Assembly: GCA_963576565.1 (NCBI GenBank) | Contig: OY755040.1 | Coordinates: 26,456,703-26,520,702, forward strand | Source: Aspidapion aeneum | Lineage: Eukaryota > Arthropoda > Insecta > Coleoptera > Brentidae | DNA length: 64,000 nucleotides | Reading direction: 5' to 3' | Shown: piece by piece, positions 11,509 to 23,692 of the stretch | How the letters are laid out: every line of letters begins with the position of its first letter | Numbering within the stretch: the first letter of the stretch is position 1 | Made by a program: the position numbers and the translations under genes | The notes under the pieces: model-generated | The model's database searches: none | The model's input: only the letters and a program-made list of their open reading frames with translations | What the model was told of the DNA's origin: nothing

Positions 11509-11674
11509 CTGCAACTTGGGATTCCCTTATCTTTCTTAAACAACAAAGTCCATTAATTACGGAGATGTTTCTTTATAGTTAAGGGGCCTATGGTATTCCG
11601 TGGGATTGTTGTGGAAGACTTTTTTAAACTACGCTAGATCGATTGGTAATAGACCACAGAATTTTAGGTCACCT

Positions 11675-12865
11675 ACACCAGTATTTACTCAGATCTTTAA
11701 ACAGTTAATCTCTAGATCTAGTCTACTAAAGTCTATGAACTTGATACCGACTGGTTTAAGTGTATTTTTTTAATACTAACAGGACAAATTACTGCAAAGA
11801 TTTGGTTTACGCTGATGTGTAATAGCACAAAAGGCATTTCTTAGTGAGTTTTATGGATCGTTCATACTCGTCTTTTGTCTAGTCTTTTGTCTTGGTTTAG
11901 TCATATGTCTTGTCATAAGAAAGTTAAAACCACTGTTTCTTATGGGAGTGTTCATACAATGCTTTTGCTTTTGTTTTTGATTAGTCTTTGTCTTAAGAGT
12001 TGCCAACTTTCAATCCTTAGGACAACGACTAAGACGAGTGACAGACATCAGCTGGTATTTGTTGTTTTTTTTTACAGAGCGTCCGAAGAGCGCAAGCGCG
12101 CGGCCGAAATTTTGAATTTACCGCCATTAATCATGTTTTTAACAGAAAATCTGAACATAACCTCAAAATTTTATTTGTTTTTATTTTCTTTTTCGATTTT
12201 GTTCTTTCGTGTCTGTGTTTCGTGCACAAATTAGGTTAAATAAGATTGTTTTGTGTAGAAAATGACTTTTGAAAAGGGGCCGTTTTATTGAAATTGAATT
12301 TTTTTTTCAGTGGGTTATGACTAAGACTAATCAAAAACAAAAGACGAGTATGAACAGCCTATTTTGTTTAAGACAGCTAAGACTAATCACACGACAAAGA
12401 CTAATCAAAAACAAAAGACTAAGACGAGTATGAACAATACTTTAACTTACAAAGGTTCAAATTAAATTTAAAAATAAAGAAAAAACCACATAAATAATTT
12501 GTAACGAAATGTTATGTTTTGGAGATTTAGTCAGCGCAGTCGTTGGATTCTCGTTAAAAATAGTCTGAAATTGTAGTACCACCCCTGAGAGGTGGTTTAA
12601 AGTTCAAAAAACAATAGAAATAATCCATGATCGAGAAAAAACATATACAAAAATTTTCAAAGCTAAATAATGGATGAAAAACTTAAAACTATATCTGTAG
12701 ATGCATTGCCGTATCAATATTTAAATATTGTAAAAAGCTATATTAGAATAGAATTAGAATATTAGAAACCGTTTTTAATTACCCATCCACCAAAACAATT
12801 GAACACCTGTGTAATCATCGCTAATTGGTCTAAATAATTACCATGTAAAATATAGAATTTTTATG
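11675..12865. mobile_element. Family R1 element, copy B (right end lost)
   Basis: It begins ACACCAGTATTTACTCAG and carries the R1 blocks 'gactggtttaagtgta', 'gcaaagatttggtttacg', 'aaattgtagtaccacccct' and 'ctgtagatgcattg'. It is interrupted by the inverted-repeat element at 11860-12435, and its right part is replaced by the foldback starting near 12902. It provides the empty site for CTGT copy 2. Confidence 0.7.
11860..12435. mobile_element. Inverted-repeat element with GTTCATACTCGTCTT ends
   Basis: The left end GTTCATACTCGTCTTTTGTC pairs with the right end GACTAAGACGAGTATGAAC. A second internal copy of the right end sits at about 12337-12355. R1 copies A and C lack the whole segment. The 119-codon ORF inside (11875-12234) has no recognisable domain and looks accidental. 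The target duplication is unclear. Confidence 0.75.
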
Positions 12866-12901
12866 TATTGGGGATGGATCACTTAATTGGCGACATCAAT
12901 C

Positions 12902-13210
12902 AAACTTTGGCTCATAACTTTCGTTAAATTAGCTCTACAGAAAAACTGTCAATGCGTTTTTTATTTGCAAGAGAACAACAAATAATATAACTTTATAGCT
13001 TAAAAACTAATAAAGATATTATATTTTTTTAAAACACAACAACACAGTTTAATAACATTTTTTACCCAATTTTCTTTTTAGATCTCTGTTAGTTTTTAAG
13101 ATTTAAAGCCAATTTCTTTACCAAATTAATTCATGTTCTTTTGTTAACAAAAAATGTATTTGTAGTTTTTCTGTAAAATTAATTTAGCGAAAGTTATAAG
13201 TCAAAGTTTG
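12902..13210. mobile_element. Foldback element, arms about 120 bp
   Basis: CAAACTTTGGCTCATAACTT at the left reappears in reverse complement as AAGTTATAAGTCAAAGTTTG at the right. Complementarity continues inward through 'acagaaaaact' and 'cttaaaaactaa'. The centre is a short AT-rich spacer. It interrupts the right half of R1 copy B. Confidence 0.75.
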
Positions 13211-13214
13211 TAAT

Positions 13215-13563
13215 TTCTGTCCGTAACACTTTAGCTCCTAAACCGCTCAACCCATTTTCATAAAATTTTCAGGTAAAATAGTATTCGACACTCTAACAAG
13301 CTGATTAGATTTTGGTTAAAAAAAAACAATACAATTTTTTTTTAAATGATTATATTTTAAAGGAGCATATCATCAATATGAGGTTTTCGGAATAGACTAC
13401 GTTTGCTCAATAATTCGTGTAATAACCAAACGCTTCGTTAGAACTTTATTTTTCGAGATTTACTAAAAAACTGTTTTCAATGCTAATATATCATGGCTTC
13501 ACTTAAAGTGTGCTAATAGGCTAGCTAGGAAGGATTCTGATCCGTCATAGACCCATTTATTTA
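13215..13563 (-). repeat. Family S repeat, copy 3
   Basis: In reverse complement it starts AAATAAATGGGTCTATGACG and reads 'gatcagaatccttcctagc', matching the family S copies at 17641 and 18051. It ends with 'ctcctaaaccgctcaaccc', the box plus 'gtccgtaacact' seen next to the microsatellite in those copies. No coding potential is apparent. Confidence 0.75.
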
Positions 13564-13729
13564 TCTTACGGTTTTGCGAAAACACCCTAGAGAAACGCTT
13601 TCCTTAAATTTGCCAAAAACCTACTTACTAGGTTTTGCAAAATTAGGACAGCATGTTGCGGGCAGGTATTTCAAGATTTTAAAAGAGATCAGCGCATACG
13701 GCAAGTGTTCTATAGAAATAATGTCGGTT

Positions 13730-14733
13730 CCCACATAGCACAATAACGTGTTTAACACGTAAAAAAGGCGTGAGAAAAAAAAACGTTGATTTTAAAAGCT
13801 GCTAGAAAAAAAACGTTTATTTCATATATGGAAGCAAGCTTAACAGGTCATTCATTAACGTTATAAAATATAACGTTGCTAAAAACTGCGTTGTAATAAC
13901 GCCATTATCAAATCAAAACAGCAATGTTTTTACGTTATTTTCAAGTGATTTTTATCAACGTTAAAATCACATTAGATTCACGCCTTTTCTACACGAGTTT
14001 TAAAACGCGACTTGCATGGCTTTTCTACCGAATATTTTTGAGATTTTACTAGCAGCAGTGCCACCTATTGTCGGGATTTTTTACTTTGAAGAAATCTATC
14101 AGGCAGTGCTTTGGCCTGTAAACTCCAAAATCCTGTTAAGGAACTGATCCCTGATCCTTCACGACCACGACGCATCTATTATTAACCTGATAAAGACACA
14201 TTAATATTCTGTGAAAGTGTTTACTGTTAAAAAATCTTGTTTAGCTTTTAAAAGAAACATAATGTATATAGATAGATAAATAGATATTTTCTCTTGCCTT
14301 GAGCGCCATCTTTAAAATTGTCGTAAAGTGTTGTAGTCTTAAACTAGTGAACTTTTATAACTTTATTTCGCGTCTCTTTTACGTTAAAAAAATGTTTTTA
14401 AAAAAGCCTGACCAAAAAAGACGCAGAAAGTAAGAAGGTTTTAGAACTCTTAATCTAGTGGCGTTTTAGAACATCTTGTGGAGGACTTTTCAAGTGTAAA
14501 TTTGGTACATGAAAATAACGAGGGTAAAAAACACGTTATATACACAGCACCAGAAACTTCGGCAAAAAGTACATTTTTATAGTTTGATTTCTCCTTGTTG
14601 TTAAGTTATCTTTAAGCATGTAGATTTAGCAAAATAAATATTACATGGTATGAAGTTGTTTTCAAGTAAAAAAAAACTTTGTTATTTTTGTTCACGTTAA
14701 TTTAACGTTGATGTGATTTTTGTGCTATGTGGG
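13730..14733. mobile_element. CCC...GGG element T2 (inverted ends CCCACATAGCACAA)
   Basis: CCCACATAGCACAATAACG at the left pairs with TTTTTGTGCTATGTGGG at the right. TT directly flanks both ends. The interior is dense in AACGTT, TAACG and ACGTTA motifs, as in T1. No transposase is visible in about 1 kb, so it is probably non-autonomous. Confidence 0.75.
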
Positions 14734-14985
14734 TTGCGACTACAAGTGGCTGTGTGTAAAACCGGTCATCGTTAGCATCTTTAGTCCAGGCGCACACACA
14801 GCCATTCCGAGTCGTAGCATTGTTGATAGCAGTCACACGCTAATTCTTTAGGCCACCATAACCGCTGCATGGTGTGTGCGCCGAACTCATTTAAAATCAA
14901 TAGAAATACGTGCCACAACGAACGTGTAGCGTCACCAGTGGCTTCAAAAAGTGGCTCTGTGTGCGACCGGCCTTAGTCCTCTTCT
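14734..14985. repeat. GC-richer repeat with nested inverted and direct repeats
   Basis: 'aagtggctgtgtgtaaaaccgg' at the left recurs as a direct repeat ('aagtggctctgtgtgcgaccgg') near 14949-14970. Between them 'ggcgcacacac' and 'gtgtgtgcgcc' form an inverted pair (about 14789-14881). It looks like a compact MITE of unknown family. Confidence 0.45.
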
Positions 14986-16741
14986 TCTTTTCTTAGTGTT
15001 TTGAATAATTTTAAAAAACGAATTTGTTTCAGCACCTTGAGAGTCCGCGTCGCATGCGGACTGCGAAAATTTCTCTCTACAGTTTCTTTTAACTCTTTGT
15101 CCATTTAAGAGTAGTATTGTAAATTATTTAACTTCTGAGAGTTCATTTAAATAAATTAGCATGGTAGTAGCTTTCTTTCTGCTCCAAGGCTTCTGCGACA
15201 GCATTTCGCTATACAAAATTAATTGGAAGGTAGCTCTCCAAACTGTTTAATTTGCAAGAAATACCTCTGAGAGCAATTCTCCAGAGTATGGAGATGAAAT
15301 CTTACATTAGGTACTAAGCCCTAGAATTTAGTCGTTTTATGCTGATATAAAAGCTAAGTGAGTTAAACGGACGAACAATAAAAAAATCTTATTTTCAATC
15401 AAAAGTAAGTTCGCTCAAGCTAAAAAGAAAACGAAAAAGAAAAAAACTTTGAAATAGAACTTCTCGTACAAATTGGTTCTTTGTACTTTTATTTTGCGCT
15501 TCCAGAAAAAGTAAATAAAATAAGAGTTTTAAACTCTGGAAATGTGCTAGCACAGGAGATTTGAGATGTCAATAAAACAGGTTAAAAGTTTAATCCGTAT
15601 TTTATCAGTAAAAAAAAGTGGAGGTTTGTTTCAAAAAATGTTTGGAAGCATTTAGTTTTATTGGGATTTTTTGGCACAAGCTTGTTATTTGTTAACTAAT
15701 TTCCATATTTTATTGGAGTCATGGAACTTGAAACAAAACATTGAAAATTAAAATATCGAATACATATATCGGTGGGTAAAAACAATTCAGTAAAAAGTAT
15801 CAACCGCAAATTTTCTTTTCAGTTTTCATCATCTTCATTTCATCGCTTTTCCGTTTTAGATTTTTGCCTTAAACTCGAGGCTATCCTGGCCGATACTGCA
15901 AATTGGCAGTTGGTTATCTGAAGTAGATATCCACATTTTATTTTTCTTTTTAATTTTTCTCATCTTTATTTAATCATCTTTCTATTTTGTTTCTGCTGCA
16001 CTGATGAAGTCTAATAAGTCAGTAACGTCGATATCTGCAGTTATTATACCATCACAATATTTAAAGTAAATCCCGAAAATTAATTTATTTAGTCTTTGCC
16101 TACACCTTTGTTTATTTATTTTTATTAAATTTATGGCTTTTTACAAACCAAACTAACGAATTTAAGTAGAAAATAACGGTAACATTATAGGATGGCCACT
16201 GTAAGTACTGGGCGCCGTTACCATAAATAACAAAAAAGGAGCGAGACTCAGTAATAACAATAACGGTAGCAAAGTGTAAAAAACCTAATCGGTTAGTTTG
16301 TTTCTTTAGCTTTGCTTTGTGGTGAAGTCATCAGGTTACACTATCTTTTCTGAATCTGATACTTTTGTTTTATGATAAATTCGCGTTGGATAGTTTTCCT
16401 TTAATATTTGTTAAAATGTGTCTTGCTTAATATTTTACCCATTTGTCGCTTATTTGGTTTGTTGATATTTAGGTATTTTTTCGAGCATTTCATTAATTTT
16501 GATTTTTGATATTTTTGCTTTAACCTTTGACTATAACTAAAAACCGCAAAATATTGAACTTCTCAATAATAGAATAGAAAAGGTCGATTGTCATATTAAA
16601 ATAAATAAATAGAAAATTGTAATTATATGTTTTAAGGGTTTTTGCCGCTATATCACGTCAAATTTTTGTTATAATAACCCTATTTCTACATGGCGTTTGA
16701 CGAACATCAAAACCGAGGATGGATATTTAGAGTGCAAATTT
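14986..16741. other. Unannotated AT-rich stretch
   Basis: No exon, RNA gene or bounded element was recognised. A weak inverted pair exists around 16140-16310 ('aaccaaactaacgaa' against 'ctaatcggttagtttg'). Confidence 0.45.
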
Positions 16742-17189
16742 GAAGAAACGCTCGGACACGTCGATTTTGCTTGCGAGGGGGACACTTTTTGGCTATCTTG
16801 AAATTTTTGTAGCACGAACCCTCTTCAAGAGGTATACTTTACCCCTATATTTTGAAGAGGGAAAGGGGATCTAGTGATAATTTGTTTTGAAGCTCTCTTG
16901 AATATATTTACAACCGTGTAAAAATTTCAAAAATATATCCATTAGTTTTGGAGATATTTGCTTTCAAATTTCCAAGTTTAGCATGGAATGATAAAATAAA
17001 AATTAAATCCGAAAAATAATAAAATTCCAATTAAATTTTTATTTTATCAGTCCATGGTAAACTTGAAAGTATGAAGGCCATTATCTCAAAAACGAAACAC
17101 GTTTGTAAGGAAATTCAAAAGGTCTTCAAAAGAAGGTATCACTAGGCCCACTTTCCCTATTCAAAATGTGTGTGTCCGAGCGTTTCTCC
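16742..17189. mobile_element. Nested foldback element
   Basis: The outer arms carry GAAACGCTCGGACAC and GTGTCCGAGCGTTTC. Inner arms around 16981-17012 and 17032-17055 pair 'catggaatgataaaataaaaa' with 'tttttattttatcagtccatg'. The intervening sequence also pairs loosely ('ctagtgataa', 'aggggaaag'). No ORF of note. Confidence 0.75.
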
Positions 17190-17640
17190 TAATTCGTTTA
17201 TATTTATACCAATGGGTGAAGTTCTCGCCGATTTTACTTTTTACTAAATTTAATTTTTTTTGTTTTTTATCTTGATCGAATTATGTAGGTATAAGGTTTT
17301 GAATTGTAAAGATCTCATACTTTTTCTGAATTAATATGACAATAAAAAGATAAGGGGGTAGCTGGAGGAGAAGAGAATTCTGCATTATCCAAACTTCCAC
17401 AATTAAATTAAAAACGTTAAAGGCTTTTTAATCAGCCATCTGCAGCTGAGTGGCGTCAAAATGGAGGGATCGATAAGTCTCGCTCCGATTATTAGCTGCA
17501 AGATGAATAGTCCAATGTTCAATAGTACAACAATAGAACATTAAGGTCACTTAAATTGTTTTTGTTTATTCCTTTCAGTAAATGTGAATATTACATGTAC
17601 AATTTTTCCTATGAGCATGCAGACACCAAAAATTATAAAA

Positions 17641-18050
17641 AAATAAATGGATCCATGACGGATCTAATACCTTTCTAGCCCATTAGCACTTTAAAAGTAA
17701 ACTCCAGGCTATATCTGCCTTGAACATAGTTTTTGGTAAATATCTCAGAAACGAAAGCTACTATGAAATTTCTTGGTATAACGCAAATTATTGAGAAAAA
17801 TACATTCTACCATATTTCAAAAACCGAATATTTTCGACCAAAAATCTAATCAGTTACTCAAGCACTATTTTACCCAAAATTTTTATAAAAATTGGTTCAG
17901 CGGTTTTGGAGCTATCGTGTTACGGACAGACATACACACACAAACACACACCTAGACAGACAGACGTTAGTCCGATATCTCAAAAAAAATATTTTTTCCC
18001 TCGATAATAATAATACCTTCTCTAGCCATTGCTGCGCGGACTAGGAAGGT
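17641..18050 (+). repeat. Family S repeat, copy 1
   Basis: It begins AAATAAATGGATCCATGACG and 'gatctaatacctttctagc', and ends '...gcggactaggaaggta', giving weak inverted ends around CCTTYCTAG. It carries 'ttggttcagcggttttggag' and 'gtgttacggacagac', followed by a CA-rich and ACAG-rich microsatellite near 17930-17965. It is a relative of copies at 13215, 18051, 25887 and 55430. Confidence 0.75.
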
Positions 18051-18400
18051 AAAAAATCTATGACGGGTCTGATACCTTCCTAGCTAGCCTATTTCCAGTG
18101 AACTCCATGATATATCAGCCTTAAAAACACTTTTTTGTAATTACCTTCGAAACGCAGAATTTTTTTAATTCATTAGTATTAATAGATTTTGACCAAAATC
18201 TGATCAGCTCGTGTGTCAAACAATATTTTACAAGAAAATTTCATGAAAATCGGTTTAGCGGTTTAAGAGCTATTGTGGTATGGAAAGACTTACACATACA
18301 CATACACACACAGATAGACGTGACGACGATATTGCTAAAATAGCTTCAAATACACTTAAGTTACACATTTTCGATCTTACCTCGAATTTTTTCCGAAGAA
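18051..18400 (+). repeat. Family S repeat, copy 2, directly adjoining copy 1
   Basis: It begins 'aaatctatgacgggtctgatacc' and shares the 'ccttcctagctagcc' phrase, 'gaaaatcggtttagcggttt' and a CA microsatellite ('acacatacacatacacacac'). It lies head-to-tail with copy 1 with no intervening sequence. Confidence 0.65.
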
Positions 18401-18429
18401 AATGTTCGCTAACGCTAAGAATCTACAAA

Positions 18430-18735
18430 TATGCTGCAAATTGAGCACACACATTTTGATATTTGTCTGCTTCGGTTGGCGTACGCAGAAATAAATCCTG
18501 GGGGGGCTTAAGGGCGGATCGATATGCAGAGATAAACCCTGGGGGGGTGGGTGCAGATCGATACATTTTAGTATTGATTTTTGGGGAAATCTCTTGTTTT
18601 AGGTTCGGCTCGGTTCCGTTGGGTCCGGGGAGGGCTTCAGCCCCTAAGCCCCCCTTGCATATGTCATTGACTTTCTGGATGCAAGTGAGGTCGTTAAAAG
18701 CTGTTATCCACAAGCTTGCGCTCCGCTCGTAGCAA
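18430..18735. other. GC-richer patch with short internal repeat
   Basis: 'gataaaccctggggggg' and a near copy 'aaataaatcctggggggg' lie about 50 bp apart, each followed by 'cagatcgata' or 'cggatcgata'. Open frames on both strands are short and unrecognised. It is probably a transposon fragment. Confidence 0.35.
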
Positions 18736-19261
18736 TAAAAAAAGTTGAATTTTTCCTACCCTCGGTAAAAGTTTAAAAAAACATTTATACCTACTTACTT
18801 AACTCAATTTTTTTAATAGTAGAGCTATAACGGCCAAATTCAAAGTAAAACTTGATGATAAATGTTGTTCGTTTCTTCGATCCTCGTCGCGTCGTAGTTG
18901 TGGGTTGTTAAATTAATAGACTTAATTTGACTTGCAGGCAACTAAGTGCTCCTGCATTAATAAAGCGAGTAGAAGTTCGATAATGTTGTTATCTGAGTCT
19001 GCCTCTCTATCACTCTCATGATGTCAAAAATAGAATAATATGCATGCATGAATTGGCTTTGTATGCGCTAAGGCTTACACTATTTTTTCAAAGGAAAATA
19101 ATTTAAAATGTTAGATACTTTTCGTAAAAAATGGCATTAGAACCAAAATGTAAAATCATAAAAGTGGCGAGTAGATCTGAATGATATGAGAAAGGCTCCA
19201 CTTTCGGGATATAGATTACAAGCATTGTTTTTAAGGTAGCTTAAATGTTCCTCTCTTTAAA

Positions 19262-19740
19262 AGCTGCGTTCGGTATTTACATCCGATTAATCTTTTTGAT
19301 CGAAATCATTCGTTAATTCCATCTAGATCTAGGGGACGTACATCTGAATCGTTCGGTAATTCTGCTCAGACTAGTCGGACGTAAATCTGGTTGCTCCGTA
19401 CATTTTGATCAACGAAACTGATTAATCTGAGATTGTGACGTATTTGTTTGGTTTACAAAAATAATTTTTTAATGTAAAAAGATTGAAATCGAATTATTTG
19501 ATATTGAAGACAACAAATTATATAAATTTCCGATATCACAGGAAAATTTTGTCAAAATTATAGCTGGGCTTGAGTTCCAATATATACATAATATTTTTGG
19601 TTAGATTTAAGGTTATAACCATTTATAAAAATTTGATAGATTTGATCTGGATCGTTCGTTAAGTCCAATTTGCTTAGAGTAATCTGTAATCACGTGACCA
19701 AAAATCCGTCTAGTCTGAGATGCAAATACCGAACGCAGCT
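19262..19740. mobile_element. Inverted-repeat MITE with AGCTGCGTTCGG ends
   Basis: The ends AGCTGCGTTCGGTATTTACA and (reverse complement of the right end) AGCTGCGTTCGGTATTTGCA are near-perfect for about 22 bp. Internal partial repeats such as 'gatcgttcgttaa' and 'gaatcgttcggtaa' also recur in inverted positions. The interior is non-coding. The immediate flanks are A/T runs, so the target duplication is ambiguous. Confidence 0.8.
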
Positions 19741-19839
19741 AAAATTTGAAATGTCTAAAAAAAAAACGTCTTAAAATGTTTTGAACCTAAACATATTTTG
19801 CCGAGAAAAGAAAAGAAAGTTGCGCTAACCGAATCAGTG

Positions 19840-20815
19840 TACGAGGGTTGTCTTTTAAGTTTTGCATATACACATATTAGTGCACTTTTACATGCGTTCA
19901 AACCAGTTGTCAAAGCTGTAATTCCATTCGTTTGTTGGTATTGTCATAACTGCATTCTTGAAGACATCGACTGCTTCCTCTGGCGACTGAAATCTTTGAC
20001 CAGGCAGTCCATTCTTGATTTTCGAAAAAGTATAGAAATCTTTTGAACTTAGGTTGGGACTGTATGGAGAATGATCCACGAATTCGAAGTTCTGTTGGGT
20101 TAAAAATTCAATGGTTTTTTGTGCTTGGTGCGAACTTGTATTGTTTTGGTGGATGATGATTCGTCGTTCGGGGTTCGTTTTTCGAAGCTCAGCGTTGACT
20201 TTCGGCAAACAAATTGTGATGTACTAATTGGCAGTAAAACAGTCCTTTGATCTTCTAGAGGAATTGTTGCTTTGACCTGCTTTTGAGACTAATGCAATAC
20301 TGTACGCGTTTTCCGAGTTTCCTGCCTCAAAGTGGTCTAGAGTTTTCTGACGCCAATTGAATCTTTCTGTTCTTCGGTTAACAGATGCGGTATCCAGCGG
20401 GAAACTCGTTTTTTTACCCCTAATTCTTTATTCAAAATTTTTTGAATTGAAATCTTTGAAATTCCGAATAAAGCCTCAATCTCGCGATATTTTACATGCC
20501 GATCTTCCGTGATTAGCATACGCACAGAGTCGATGTTTTCCTGAGTGACAGCCGTTTTTGGTGTACCTGGCCTTGGATTGTCGCTTAGGCTTGGCACGCT
20601 TGAATTCTCCATGAAACTGTCGACTGTTGTGGGGTCTCATTACCGAAAACAGAAGTCAATTCGGCAAGGCATTCTTGTTGAAATTATTTCCTTCGAAGGT
20701 TGTAAAAAATTATTGGCCAAAAATGTTATCGGTTTAATTCCATTTTTCGACTGATTTGTTAACATAAAAATTCAGTGTAGCTATAAAACTTTATACAATT
20801 TCGGCACATGAACCG
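19840..20815 (-). mobile_element. mariner-like transposon M1 (5' end lost)
   Basis: The 3' terminal repeat is visible at 19840 as TACGAGGGTTGTCTTTTAAG, matching the ends of M2 at 30571. Homology with M2 upstream of the start codon runs to about 20815 ('tttatagctaca'), but no second terminal repeat is found beyond it. The transposase inside is broken. Confidence 0.8.
19888..20745 (-). pseudogene. mariner transposase pseudogene
   Basis: Transposases of this family cut and paste DNA at TA sites with a DD34D catalytic triad. Here the start region (ATG near 20743) meets a stop after five codons. The N-terminal helix-turn-helix part (20337-20612, with 'REIEALFGISKISIQKIL') is in one frame. The C-terminal part (19888-20208, with 'IIIHQNNTSSH', 'SPYSPNLSSKDFYTF' and 'NEWNYSFDNWFERM') is in another block after a disrupted middle. 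The second catalytic aspartate (usually HDN) reads as glutamine-asparagine, and the third (usually SPDL) is asparagine, so even the conserved parts would be inactive. Confidence 0.88.
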
Positions 20816-22240
20816 TCAAAATTTTTGGGATATTTTTGGGGTCATTTGCTACCTTTTCAACCTTGGAACTTGGGTCCTTAGAGTCACAACTAAAAAGATA
20901 TGAATTTTTTAATTTTTTTTCTCAAATTACCTAAAATCCCACCTTTAAACCCTCGTAAGCTTTTTATTAATATTTGGAAAAGCACCATTTTCTTTTATAA
21001 TTCTGTAATCTTATGCTACTTCAACTAATTAGGGGACATATGAGGTTTTTTATTGAAGAACATTAGTGATTTTGTGAAAGAAAATTAATTTCAAAATAAA
21101 AATTAAAAAAAGTATCGACACTTGAGAACTTCTTTTTCATTTAAAAACTTCTCTAGTTGATTACCTTTCTAACGGTATGCTACACATTGATTAAAAAAAA
21201 CAATTCCGCTTTAAAATACAGATATTTGGTGAGACGGGCAATAATCGTTCGGACTTGATAAGAAAAACAATTTGTTCCCATATGCAAAATTTAAAAGACA
21301 GAACTCGTATTACATTTTTTGCCTGATTTGTTATTTATTGTTAACTTCCGTTTTTTCACAAAAAAAATTTAAGAAGCTTTTTTACACTCGCGTGTTGGTT
21401 CACTTCGCTAGCGCTTTGTTTAGAACATGCACGCTCGTGTGAAATTTGTCACTTTCTTCTCTTGTTATGTAATATACTATTTTTGTCTCCAAATTTTCTT
21501 CAACCCCTATTAAAAGAGCTTTATTATTAGAATTAATCTCTGTCTTTCTTTATTATAGAATGTCTGAATGATAATTTTTATATTGAGAAATCAGTCCAGT
21601 ATTTTGTGCTAAAGTGCTTTTCGATTGGCGTCGTGCATGTCCTTAATCCCATCGAAATCCTCTCTGGATGTCAAAAATAGAAAACGGGATGGACTCGCTT
21701 TAGTCGCTTCAAGTTTAAATATAAATAAAAGACGTATAATAATATCTCTCATATTTCCGAAATGGAGGTCGTTGACATTTTTGACGCTCCATTCCACTTC
21801 CCATTTATAGATTGTTTTGCTTGTTCTACGTACCATTGCGTTTAAAACAATGATGTATTTTGCCGTCATATTGTTCTAAACTCATGTAATTGCATAACAT
21901 ACAGATTTAGTCCGCAGTGATATAGCATCGATTAAATAAATACTTATGTTCAATTGTCATTATTGATAAATTCAAACCTGACCTGACCCACGTTTCTTTG
22001 ATAACTATGAAATATTTATAGGAGGGGTGTTATTTAAATTAGTTTTTAGTTTTTTATGTAAATTTGGCAACTGCTGAAATTTTATCAGCCAGCTATCATA
22101 GAACATCTGTACCTACAGGCCAGCAAATACAAGAGACTAATTTGGACAAAAGGGATAAAAGCGAAACACAATAGAAAGTATCTCTTGTAGAATTATTGAC
22201 AATTCCTGACTAATTTTGAATAAATATTGAAAAAGCTCAA
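20816..22240. other. Unannotated AT-rich stretch
   Basis: No bounded repeat or exon is evident. Overlapping 60-86 codon ORFs at 21609-21869 lie on opposite strands and have no recognisable motif. Confidence 0.4.
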
Positions 22241-22246
22241 AAAGGT

Positions 22247-22479
22247 GTGAAAAAGCAGCACTGCCAAATATTGAGAACTACCAAACCATTCAAATATATT
22301 TTGGAAAAAGGGAAAAATTTTGCCAAATGTCTAAAACAAGTTCATGCCACCGCCAACATTTTTAAGAACATTTTAAATACTATTCGAAAGGAAAAAATAG
22401 AATCCTGTCAGAAAAGTCAAGTTTGCTATTATTACTATGAAGATGATAAAGAAAACTCAGATGCTGAAGTTAATAAAAC
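22247..22479 (+). other. Uncharacterised lysine-rich open frame cut by CTGT copy 3
   Basis: The frame opens at an ATG at 22247 and runs about 77 codons to the exact point where CTGT copy 3 begins (22480). The last residues of the full ORF come from the transposon. The predicted peptide is rich in lysine and has acidic 'YYYYEDDKENSD' near its end. I recognise no domain. It may be a remnant of a longer coding or transposon frame, or chance. No splice sites were identified. Confidence 0.2.
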
Positions 22480-22943
22480 TACTCTGCCAATTTATGGTCA
22501 CTTAAGCTTACACGATTAATATATAATATTATTTTTATTGGATTGAAGATCCCCCCCAGTGTAACACCCTGTATAAGGAACAGAACAACTAGAATGTATT
22601 TTTTTTATCTTTATGGACAGTTGCCTTTAATATAGTATTATTGGATATTATTTATTTTTAAGTGGGACCATCTATAGAGTCAAAACCCAACCTAGGTACC
22701 AAATTTAAATAAATCATCATCAAGCTATTAGTTTTTGAGATATGCGCGTTGGCCGTTACAGATAGACATATGTACAGACAGAGAGACATACATACAGACG
22801 GCGCGACGAATGTTTCAAAATCATCTGAAACGCAAAGATATAATAATCTAAAAATATTTGAAATCCAAGCATTTTTTTTTCTGATTTTTGACACGATCAC
22901 CACAATAGCTCACAATACTATAGGTAGTATACGTGTGAGTTAA
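22480..22943 (-). mobile_element. CTGT-microsatellite element, copy 3 (short)
   Basis: It begins TACTCTGCCAATTTATGG and ends ACGTGTGAGTTAA. The roughly 115-bp units seen in other copies are missing. The 'aaatgggacc'-type block, 'gagatatgcgcgttggccg', a degraded ACAG run and 'caaaatcatctgaaacgc' remain. It is the most diverged copy in the window. Confidence 0.8.
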
Positions 22944-23692
22944 CATTTGTATGTGACGAATTCCAATTCGATGTGATCTTGGACACCCGCCTGTTATTAC
23001 CCATAAGTTGTGTGGTAATGCAGGGCTATCAAAATGGACGGGCCACGATTCTCCACTTTCTTGACGTCACATCCGGGGCTGATTTTGTTTTGATGGTCAC
23101 GTTACGACACAGCTGATTGTCTTTAAAATATTGAAGTTGGAATGACGGTTCATGGATATTTGATTTTTTTTTAAATAAATTTAAAATAAAGCCGTTTTTG
23201 AGATTGTTTTTACTTTATTCTGGCAGAACAATTTTTTTTAAATGTATAGTAAGCCCTAATTTTTCATAGCCGCTTCATTAGCTCACACAAAAATTAAGTT
23301 TAAAGCAGAAGCGAATGTGACAATCACATATGACAAAGTCAAATACATGTCAAATATAACAGTTGGCATGTGGTACATTCAAAATAAGGAATGCTAAATC
23401 TTGAAGATTTTAACATTTTAATCATTTTGCTTCCTTACAAACCTTTGGTGGAATATCGGGATGGTGTCTGAGAATATTTTAGTGAAATTTTGCGGAAATC
23501 TGTAGTGTCATTTTGAAAATATCATAAAAAAACGTCTGACCTCCCATAAGACCCAATGTAAAATTCAGCCCCGGGAGAACAGCTGATTTTTTCAGGGTCG
23601 TGGCCTCTATTTTTGTGATGGCCTTGGGTAATGATGGCCATCTCCATATTTTTTGTAAACACCAAGTAACTATTTACGTCATAAAATTTCTG

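Noticed and set aside
11875..12234. 119-codon ORF on the plus strand
   Set aside because: It lies wholly within an inverted-repeat element, starts in its terminal repeat, and has no recognisable domain.
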